Made by a program: the position numbers and the translations under genes
Source of the DNA: Anthostomella pinea
Lineage: Eukaryota; Ascomycota; Sordariomycetes; Xylariales; Xylariaceae
Assembly: GCA_963556695.1 (NCBI GenBank)
Contig: CAUWAG010000006.1
Coordinates: forward strand, 2,542,001 to 2,606,000
DNA length: 64,000 nt
Direction: 5' to 3'
In this document: piece after piece, positions 54,918 through 64,000 of the stretch
Position numbering within the stretch: position 1 is the stretch's first letter
How the letters are laid out: each line of letters opens with the position of its first letter
The notes under the pieces: generated by a model
What the model saw: only the letters and a program-made list of their open reading frames with translations
Told to the model about the DNA's origin: nothing
The model's database searches: none

Positions 54918-57095
54918 ATGCTCGAATACATTAAGAATCATCGACCCATGGGGACTGCCGAGACCTGTAGTTCTGGCATGCACCAAACAAATTTCGATTT
55001 CCGATCTTCCCCCCTCAGGCCTCTGCCTCATCTATCTCCTCCCATTTTGTTCAACGAGCCCTCGACACCATTCAATCCTCCAAACACCCCTATGGCATTG
55101 ACAAGCCTGCCAACTCATACTCCATGTCATGTGTTTCTGCCTTGTATCCTACTTTAAAGGCCTATGGCTGATACTGACTCAACTTTTGGGATCAGGTCAC
55201 CCAGAGAATATGTCTCCCGAATCCACCTCTCCCCTGTTCCCTGACCGACCAATTCGACCTCTGCCGAAGCGTCGACTCCGGGAAAGGCTACCCTCCGATG
55301 TTGCAGACAACATCACGTTTCCCCCATCACCCCAGACTTCTGCACCCTTGTTTGACTACCCCTACAACACGAAGGACGACCCGTCCCTCTTAGGAGCGGG
55401 ACCGTCGAATGTAGCGAGTCGTGAGAATATGGCCGATATGGCCAGACTGGGCCACGAAGCCGGTTACCGAAGGAACGTTCTCAGCATCGACCACCATGAT
55501 AATTCACTGATAGGTCAGGCACGCAGAGCTCTGGGTTCTCGTGGGTTTCACGAACCAACAGGACATGGGATCCGCACACAACGTCAAGGACAGGCACGAC
55601 ATACAAATCCGCTACCACCCTCTTCAACAGCATCTTCAGCAGATGGGTACGACTCGTTCGAGAACACCAACAATAAGAAGAAGAGGAAGATCCCCACTGC
55701 TGGCGAGACGATCCTGAACGGAATGCATGTGCTCAATGATCCTGCTGCTTTTGGAGTCCCATCTCCACCCACGACCGGTGACGAGGGTCCGGGAGATGCG
55801 TCCGGGCCGACAAGTACGCCTTACTACCAAACTGGGGGTTCTACCACCAACGGCCAAGGGATTTCTGGCCCCGGCAGGGGCAGATATGGTAGAATTCGCA
55901 ACGGCAGAAGTCCTTTGAGAGCTTTGTCAGATGCCAATGGCAACTGGTCGGGACCAAATCACAAGCTGCGGCCTGGTAGTCAGTATCCATCACCACCACC
56001 TGGTAAGTCAATGGGCCTGGGAAATTGTTTCTTGGCACTCCGTTTTCCCCGGTTGGCTCTCTTTAACTTCCTCGAGAATGAGGTACTGAACTGGATGTCT
56101 GCACTGCAGCATGGACGGAATTCATAACACTGTCAAAGCAATTACTGACCTTGTCTCATCTCAAATTAGCAGAAAACTCTGGAATTATATCTACTGCTAT
56201 TGCCAGTGCCGAGAAGGTTCCAGTACCGCAAGGCCAAGAAAATATAAGCCTTTTACAGCGGCAGACATCTGCAAAGCCTTTCACCTTCACTTTCGACCCG
56301 CAGAACCCAGTTTCATGGCCTGGATCTGATCCAGCGCCATCCAACCTACCGGGAGTCCATCGTACGCAGCAAGGAGCTCTTCCTGGAGACTACAACCGAG
56401 GTGGAGGAAGGGCAGCTCGAATTCCATCCGGTCCGGCTGCGGCAATGCCTGGATCTGGTGCTGAGCAGACGGCGGCCGCTATGCCGGCCGAGGGCGCTGG
56501 AAAGGGGGGGAATGGTACAACTGCAACGCCCAAGAAGCCCAAGCGTCGCGGCAACTCTCTGGCCATCGCAGCCAAGCAACGGCGTAAGGAAACTGAGTAT
56601 CAGAACCTCCATCACCCCCCGGCACCTGAGGACATGTGGATCTGCGAATTCTGCGAGTATGAGCGGATCTTTGGACGGCCCCCCGAGGCACTTATTCGAC
56701 AATACGAGGTGAAAGATCGACGCCGTCGCCGGGAAGAAGCAGAGCGGCGTAGACTGCTCGAGAAAGCCAAGATGAAGTCGAGAAAGGGAAAGAAGGCAAA
56801 CAAAGTGCCTGCCAAGAACAACTCGACCACGACGGATCGCAATGGGGTATCTGCAAATGATCAACCGCCCCCTCTGCTACCTCCTCCTCCCAATGGTCAA
56901 GAGGAGATTCACGATATCCCTAGTGAAGATTTCGGGCCAGACGATCCTTTGTGTGAAGACACTATTCCCGGCGGCGAGGCTTCAGCTATGTTACCGGATG
57001 ACGGCTATGCTCTGCCTGTATCGGCGCAGTCTCAAGGAACTCATGGAGGAGGTAGAGGTGGCGGTGGAAGGGTTCCGAATGGAGTTCATGCCTGA
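54918..57095 (+). CDS. conserved uncharacterised protein with CxxC and basic coiled region
   Basis: Exons 54918..55143, 55196..56002 and 56110..57095 splice in phase 1 at both junctions (donors GTATCC and GTAAGT, acceptors ATCAG and TGCAG) to 672 residues. The first ATG could instead be at 54978 (MHQTNFDFRSSPLRPLPHLS), the more natural start. The N-terminal part is Pro-rich (NMSPESTSPLFPDRPIRPLP then KRRLRERLPSDV). The middle is disordered with a basic NNKKKRKIP patch that could be a nuclear signal. Near residue 519 is the most ordered block, MWICEFCEYERIFGRPPEAL followed by IRQYEVKDRRRRREEAERRR, a CxxC pair leading into a strongly charged helix. The end is Gly-rich. It is probably nuclear. 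I do not recognise a named family, and a zinc-binding role for the single CxxC is only suggestive. Confidence 0.7.
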
Positions 57096-58380
57096 GACCT
57101 TTGCTCTTCCACGCACGTGCTTGGCAGATGCTCCTCGAATTCGCAACTTGTCTAACATTCGGCATCGTAAGCACAACTCGAGCGTCCTCTTCACCTTTAG
57201 CATATGCAGCAACCCCCATTTTTCGGCATAATCACATTGGACTTCTTGGCAGTCTTGATCAGCGTGCCGGGTCGGTCGTTTCTGAAGGCTCTGCGACTCA
57301 TCGAGCGATCGGGACACTGGGAAACAGTTGTAGAGTCCGAAAGGACATAGCGGTGCGATGGTTGGCAGCGCACAGGACGTTGGTGTACATGGAGCTGCCT
57401 CGCGGCCATAGATCACATAGATCATACAATCTCTCATCCAAAAGGATGTCCCGCTGGTGCCATAGTCCCTTCTTGAACTTGACGGGTAGTCCTCATACCT
57501 GGAACCCAACAAAGAGAATTGTTATACCTTGAAACGGCGTGAAGGCACGTACGATAGCTGTAAAACCAGTACCAACCCAAGTTGAATGCCCCCATTAAAA
57601 TCACCCAAATAAGATGATTGGCTCGGTCCGGATGCTAGCTTCCAACAATGCTGCTATCCATACCTGTGACGTCACGTTTTACTTACATCCAACGATCCTG
57701 AAGACTGCAAAGACTGCATGGGCCACAGGAATGTGCGAGCTCTTAAGTCAGTGCTGTGAAACCCCTTTTAAATATCTCTAACCTTTCATATGCGACGCGT
57801 ACAATATTCCCACGATCCTGCCAGCCTGCTTGCCTGCCAGAAGCATCGAAGTGCGGACATGTCGGTAATGACATTCAGCCCAATTGGGCACTAGGAGCCC
57901 TGTTGAAATCAACGTTCACACATCCGGCGTCGTTAGTGGCTGCTTGGTGTGGCTTAGCGGCGTTCCCCGAGCGTCATCATGAAATCTATATTGATCCATG
58001 GTCTGGAAGTAGCTGCGGGAAAAGTGGAGAAGCTCCCATCCCCATGATGGTGGATTCTGTCCTGCGAGTCTCAACTGACAACCTCCATTGCACGTTGGCG
58101 ACCAGCGCGTCGGCTACCCCGTCTTGGTTTGTCATCTACTTATTATACGTATGCAGCCCGGCTCTATCTACGACTCGGGTGTATATTACCTCCAGTACCT
58201 TACTCGCCAGCAGCGTCATAGTCTAGCTGTCTACCCTCCCTACGCCGCATTCGGCCTCAACACCAATTGCGAAATACATAGGTCCTCAAGCTATACCTAC
58301 ACATATCCCATGCGCGACTCAGCATAGCTATCCGTACCTCTTACTAACCGGGCCTCGAGCCTGCGCGACACACCAGGAAG
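57096..58380. other. intergenic
   Basis: 1.3 kb between same-strand genes. Frames such as 57756-58226 are short and lack domains. AATATTCCCACGATCCTGCC-type unique sequence only. Nothing else seen. Confidence 0.5.
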
Positions 58381-61300
58381 ATGTTTGGAGGCTCAAGGAG
58401 GCGCCGGCCTCCCAGACCAGTAAGTTGTGTCCGTCTTTGGCCTTGTCTCAACCGGGCGCATTCCTGCTATTCACAAAATCTCTTTGTCTATATGCCTTGT
58501 CAGCTTGTGTCGTTGGTGTTAGCGCGAGCCTTTTAGGTTTTGCACTGGCTCTGACTGGTGTGGAATGGCGCCAGCTTGATTCGGTGGGAGAATTCACTCA
58601 TGGTGACGACTAGTCATCCCATCTCCATCATCCTGCCTTGCTTTTGCCTCTGCTCTAGCGCGCATTCAGTGAATGCTAAATTGCTAATACATGCTAATAT
58701 ACGCCTCCTTCCTACAGCCCTCGAAGCCCTTGAACTCGGGAAGCGCAAACCCAAATGCTACCACCGCTGCCGCCTCTGCCTTCATGTCTGCCTCGAACCA
58801 GAAGCCGAACACGACGCTCTCGTCCGCTGCTGCCGCCGCCGCGCTGCGAGCGCGTCCTCATACGCCCACCAATGTCGCCGAAGTCCAGACAAAGCGCACA
58901 GCACGTCGCAGTGCCTCGGTCTCTTCCTCCCGCAGTTCTGTGGCCGCTGTTGGACGATCAAATGGCCGACTCGAGAGGCGAGGAAGCTCGGCGAGCATGA
59001 CGGAGCGCACCTTTCGAAGCCCGTCACCGCATCGTGCTTCGGCAGCACAGACGACAGAGCAACAGCCTCCGGTCCCCCAGATACCCGCGAGCCATCGGAG
59101 ATCAGCAAGCTCGAACACACATGGCGTTGGGATGCAGAATTTCCAAACAGCATCTCAGAAAATGAGCGCAGGACATCCGTCGTGGTACACACAGCCGTCT
59201 GGGGATACAAGCAAGGTGAGAACATCCGACGCTCCCATGCGAGCAATCAAATCTCCACCACCAAGGCCGATGAGTGCTTCCATGTCGTCTGAAAGAAGCG
59301 ACAGTAGAAACTCCTTCAACTTTTCATATCCCTTCCATGCACAGTCGCCTCCCGGGTCCCCAACGACTGCTACAGCACCACAATGGGATAATCCACCACC
59401 CAGATCACGATCATCGCCACCGAGATCGAGTAGAGCATCGATATCGTCGTTGACAGGTGGAAAGTCCAAGCAAGACATGGTGTACGATCCGAACTCGAGG
59501 CGGATGGTTCCGAAGGCGAACGTGGATGCAGCAGTAGAGCCTCGGGTCCGGGAGGCGGCCGAAAAACAACCCAGGAGAAAGAATAAGGCGGAGAGCTTGC
59601 CGAGAGAGGGGAGCCGCTTGGCAAGGGGGACAGTCGCCAGAGTACAGGGAACCACTGTGGACGACGATAAGAAGGAGCGCAAGGAGCAACGTCAGCAAAC
59701 GCGGTCGCCTGAAGCACAGAGTTCACGGGCATCCAGTGCCCAAAGCCTGTCACCAGCACCTGGGGCTGAGCAACGGACGATATCTCCATCCCCTCGAGCC
59801 CTCGGCAAAAGGCCATCCATTGTTCCCGAGGAGCCTGAGGACCCCGACGAGATTTATGCAAACATCGATGCACCTGGTAAACCATCGCAAAATGTGCTGC
59901 ATGCTTTGGACGCTGTGCCCACACGACAGACCAGATTCGAGGATTCGAGGGATTCCCAGCCGCAACACCAGCATAGTAGTGCGGATGCCTTGGATCAGTA
60001 CACAACAGGACCGACTCTCGAGCAAATAGAACATCTAGCGCCAGTGCAACAGGAGACGAAACCGGTTGTCATCGAGAACAAGCCAATCACGGAGCTTTCT
60101 AAGGGAAACGGCACCGTCAGGCGTTCAAGTTCCAACAGCCCAGCGCGACAGGCTCGTTTTGCAACTTATCCTTCGGGTAGCCTGGTTGTACGTCATGCGC
60201 CTTTACCACGATCAGCATCTCCAATCAAATCGGCCCTGAAGCGTAATACCGGTAGTCCGACCCCTAGGGAGTTGTCACCTTCAGAGCGCAGCACGGATCT
60301 CTCGAGTTCTCGCGGCGCATCACCGAACCAGCGAGAAGAACCTGGAGTGCCGCGTAAGAAATCGGCCCGTGTTAGTTTTGATGACCAAAATATCGTGATC
60401 GTCGGTGAAGCGGCAAACGGGGATATCCATTCGCCGGTTCCACTCAGCCCGCAACAAGCCAAGCGCCCTTGGTATAGCAGTATAGGACGAGGCAAGAAAA
60501 AGGATTATGTACTGGAGGATGACGAGATCATGAAGCCCCGACCCGAGCTACCAAGCTTTGGCAGTGTGAGAGAGAAGAAGGCCCGCGAGCCCGAGGAAAG
60601 ACCTCTTGTGCGGCCTCACGACCCAACATATTCACCAGCAATGCCCTCTTCGCCAGAATTGCGACCGCAGAGCTCGAGTACCTTGGGCGAAACGGAAATA
60701 ACGGATGGACCGGTTCGGGGACAATCGAGTGACCTTGCGATAGGCTCATTGCTTGCTCAAGAACAAAACGCGCGCAACGAGGCCAACACTTCGCGACTTA
60801 GGGAGCCTTTGCCACCCGTCGTCACCTCCATTGAAGGTAACGGCTACTATTCATCTGATAGCATGCGAAGCTCCGACAGTGAGGAAGACCGTCCTGAATC
60901 TGCCATGGGAACAAGTGATGCAGAAGTGATACCTAGCACACAGAATACCGAAGTCACACAGCCGGAAAGCCATGAGGCTTCTCAGAACGGCTTGACAACC
61001 CTAGACGAAAACCTGGCAAACGAAAACGAACAAGCAGCAAAATCAGTCCAGCTCTCTCCACAGATTATTCCAGAAATCTCCGTCATCCAGCCAAGTCCAA
61101 TGGCTTCAGAACATGTGCTTCCTCTTCGGAGCTCGTCGAGGTCTCATTATTTTGGGGTACCAGGTGGTTTTCCGGACGACGAATTCGACGAGCATTACGA
61201 TCCTCACCCTGAGCCTCAGGCAGACGGCGCCACACACGAGGACAGCTCATCGGTACCTGCGCACACGATCCTCGAACCCACCGCGGCAGTACACCCCGCT

Positions 61301-63391
61301 CAGACAGAATCTTTACCTCAAACCACGCTTGCTACTACTGCACCAGTATTAGCAGATGATGACAAGTCCACAGATGGATCAGAAGGCAGTATCTACAGTG
61401 ATGCGTATGAGGACATCTCCGACGCAGAGGGCGACGGCTTCATGTCCTTGAATGCCGTCGTTGAAAGCCCTGTCAGCAGAGACGCGCCATCCCAAATACC
61501 CGAGCTGCCGGGGAGCACGCTCCAGCAAACATATAACCAAGACCCTGAATCATTAGCATCGTCGCAGATTCCGATACCATATCAGCCTTCCACGCCTCCT
61601 CCACAAGACCCAAATGACTGGGCACAAGCGAAGGTTTTTTGGCGCAGTCTGACGGCGGAAAAGAGGCGGGAGCTCGAGCGCGAGACCGTGGAAGATGCTG
61701 GTACCGAAGGTGACCGGGAGGAAGTTGCGCAGCCTATTCGAAGAAACGGCAGCAAAAAAAAGTCTACAGAACAGAAACAGTCTGCCAAACAGGTCACATT
61801 GCAACCCCACCCAGGTCCCGAGCCTCCAGTTGCGGTGACGCCGTCATCCTCTGACCGAAAGGTGAATCCAGATAGGGTCTACATGATTCAGCCTGGTTCT
61901 CAAGCCACTCACGAGCCCATTAAGTATAGTCCAGAACAGCCGCGCATGCGAACATCGTTGCGAGCGGAACAGCCTGCCAAGGGTGCCCAAGCACAGTCCC
62001 CTTCGGGTATGCGCAGAACGATGAGGTCGAACGGGCAGATGGGGCAGGCAAATCAACAACCCGCACGCCGCACCACGATGCGGCCTGAGCAACCTGAACC
62101 AAATCAACAGCCCGCACACCGCACCACGATGCGGCCCGATAAACCAGAACCATCGGTATCAAAACCAAGTCAAGCCCGAGTTGCAAAGCCTCGTCCGCAG
62201 ATGGCTCCATCTGAATCTACTGGAAGTCCACGACCCAAGCAGTCCAAGCCCGCTTTGCAACGACGCGGGTCCGATGCCAGTGACAGCAGTTTCAGACGCA
62301 GTCGGGCTGTTTCTGGTGAAGGCTTCAACTTCCGCAGGACTATGCGGCAGTCTTCTGCCCCCCAATCGCCTGTTGAGCCCGGAAAGGGTTCTGGCCGACT
62401 CAGCTTGCGATCGCTGTCTCCTGCCGGCTCCCAGTTTCGACGCAGCTCAATCACCAGTGCTACCAGCGGCCCTCCTGTTAGCATGAAGCGGCGTACTTTG
62501 CGATCCAACAGCGAGTCTAGCCCAGAAGGAAAGCGCTCTTCTATGCGCTTTCCCTCATTTGGCCGATCCAGCAAAGAGCAGTCATCGAATCGCTCTAAAC
62601 GACCTAGTCGATTAGGAGGCTCGAGCGACGAGGACGAAGGACCGGTTTCGGGGTTCCGCAGTCGTTTTGACGATTCAAGCGACGAGGAGGATGCCCGACC
62701 TGCTTCTTCGGGAAGGGCCGGTCCCCTGTCAAAGGGTACTCTTCGTGGATCTAATACAGCGCCCACCACCTTTAATAGATCGGCTCCTATTCCGGAGAAG
62801 GACGAAGACTCGCCAGAACTGCCTGATAGCGATGACGATGAAATGCCTAGCCCTTTGCGAAGTCCGCAAAGTCGCGCAGCTGCCGCAACGGCTGTGCGCG
62901 CTGGTCTGGTACGGTCGAGTTCTTCAGCAATTGGTACATCCACCCTGTCACGTCCTGGGATTGGCGGTGGCGGCCCGGTGCCCTCTGATTCGACTCCTGC
63001 CATGTATGGCAGAGACAGACGCCACTCTTTCATGGGTATTCTACGGCGCAACAAGAAGTCAGATCGGCAGTTGAACGATATCCGTCGGGATCAACCCTCC
63101 AGCCCGAAGTTGCAGAAGAGAAGCGCGTTGAAGAGAGGTGACAGTTGGCCGCTTCCTGAGCTTGAAGAGGGTGAGGGTACACAACGGCCAAACACGGCGG
63201 GCAGGCTTCTCAGTCAGAGCAACATGTCCGAAAACGTTCAGAGGCCTGGCCTGTCTGGAAGACGAAGTGTCAGTCTAGGCCTTCCCCCCGCCCAAGACCA
63301 GAATGTGGGCAATGTTACGGGAGATGGTCTCGGGCAGAGGAAGAAGAAGAAGTTTGGCGCGTTGCGCCGGATGTTCAAGCTGGATGACTAG
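58381..63391 (+). CDS. very large disordered Ser/Pro/Arg-rich protein (1,570 aa)
   Basis: Exon 1 (58381..58419) encodes only 13 residues, MFGGSRRRRPPRP, and ends at a GTAAGT donor. A 298-base intron ending CTACAG joins exon 2 (58718..63391) in phase 0. The unspliced frame would begin at an unconvincing ATG inside the intron (58691). The protein is low-complexity throughout: poly-Ala and SSRSSV near the N-terminus, MVYDPNSRRMVPKANVD near 270, SARVSFDDQNIVIVGEA near 560, an acidic GSEGSIYSDAYEDISDAEGD block near 900, a short helical stretch WAQAKVFWRSLTAEKRRELE near 980, duplicated NQQPA(R/H)RTTMRP repeats near 1120, and a basic end RKKKKFGALRRMFKLDD. No domain is certain. The DPNSRRMVPK-type motif and basic C-terminus recall fungal cortical or eisosome scaffold proteins of the Seg type, but I hold that only as a hypothesis. 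Confidence 0.72.
62051..62152 (+). repeat. 51-bp in-frame tandem duplication
   Basis: AATCAACAACCCGCACGCCG at 62051 and AATCAACAGCCCGCACACCG at 62102 start two units exactly 51 bases apart, encoding NQQPARRTTMRPEQPEP and NQQPAHRTTMRPDKPEP. Confidence 0.9.
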
Positions 63392-64000
63392 AAGGGATCC
63401 ATGGCTGACAAGAGGAAGAAGCGCAAGATGTTGGTCAAAAGGGGATCTCAGGCAGGGTAGCTATCTCTACTCCCGTCAGCATGCGAGCCGCGAAATTTCT
63501 TTTGTTTACCGGGGCTAACATATTGGAGAAGAAGCGGCAACAGAGACCGGGCCGGAAGTCTCGATGGCAGGGGACTCGACTCGGTGCGACTCAACAGGGT
63601 TGATGGGCATGCCGGGTTCTCAATCGCGCGCCAAGGCCATTTTCTTTGTTTAGGATAGGGACATACCACCTGCACACACACCCGTTGCGAATTGCATTAT
63701 TGGCAGGCAGTTTGGCTATGGCTTTTTCGCTTCGGGTTCCCTTCAGGGTGAGTTGATGATACCTCTTGTTTGTGCTCGGCTGCTTGTAGGAAACCGCGAA
63801 AGCTTTAAGTAGTGGGCAGGAGAGCGATGCGAGGGAGCAGCAAATCTGACCGCTGGTCTCTACCTATACCTAATAAAATATACTGCCAGAGAGAGTGAAG
63901 CGCTGTGAAGCGTACAGACGCAATCGAACGAAGAAACTGCCTATTCCGTATGACACAGCTTCGTCGATAGCGTACTTCTCGTCCTGGGCCGTCTCGTCAC
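63392..64000. other. 3' UTR and intergenic end of window
   Basis: About 600 bases with no gene. An AATAAAATA sequence near 63,873 could serve as a polyadenylation signal for the preceding transcript. Confidence 0.45.

Noticed and set aside
62170..63054. 294-codon minus-strand frame over the 1,570-residue protein
   Set aside because: Shadow of Ser/Arg-rich codons, with no independent support.
1..64000. CRISPR arrays, operons, prophage, biosynthetic gene cluster
   Set aside because: No regularly spaced repeats, no polyketide, peptide or terpene synthase, and no prokaryotic or phage genes were seen. The spliced gene structure is fungal.

Overview
The window is nuclear DNA of a filamentous ascomycete (Pezizomycotina, most likely a Sordariomycete or close relative). 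The evidence is short spliceosomal introns with GTRNGT donors and CTRAY-type branch sites, C/T- and CA-rich leaders, and ascomycete versions of complex I 9.5 kDa, Wbp1, Mtg1, a Cti6-like PHD protein, vacuolar proteinase B and a BEACH protein. No operons, CRISPR arrays or bacterial features are present. All gene models are hand-spliced from frame continuity and splice signals.

Left arm (1-26.6 kb): a small Cys-rich secreted protein (1025-1213), a single-pass membrane protein (2233-3111), an SMP/LEA-repeat stress protein (4811-5474), a large disordered Ser-rich protein (7898-11089), vacuolar subtilisin proteinase B (12764-14478), a 2,610-residue BEACH-WD40 protein in four exons (15440-23462), the complex I 9.5 kDa subunit (24044-24441, minus) and, divergent from it, the oligosaccharyltransferase subunit Wbp1 (25010-26572).

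Middle (about 26.6-48.8 kb) is a gene-poor accessory compartment. It holds a frame-broken SprT-like metalloprotease relic, three BTB/POZ genes (one intact, one with a frameshift, one with an in-frame TAA and a MITE in its first intron), an intact pathogen-related NTF2/SnoaL-like gene, a decayed small secreted protein, a secreted GH43-like beta-propeller enzyme, a tRNA-like sequence and several short dispersed repeats. Among the repeats is a MITE family with TA-bounded terminal inverted repeats (about four copies), LTR-like fragments, a 30-bp tandem repeat and a second dispersed repeat pair. Two nonsense codons fit C-to-T change in a CpA context, as RIP produces, but this is inference.

Right arm (48.8-64 kb) returns to conserved genes: mitochondrial GTPase Mtg1 (48813-50081), convergent with a Cti6-like PHD-finger gene (50744-52897, minus), then a conserved uncharacterised nuclear-looking protein (54918-57095) and a 1,570-residue disordered Ser/Pro/Arg-rich protein (58381-63391).

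The genes do not form a pathway: the arms are housekeeping and the middle is a repeat-rich, gene-decaying segment with secreted and BTB genes. I found no convincing new multi-gene system. The strongest non-standard signals are the MITE family, its position inside a BTB intron, the 8-cysteine mini-protein, and a very short proline-tract ORF with its own TATA box.
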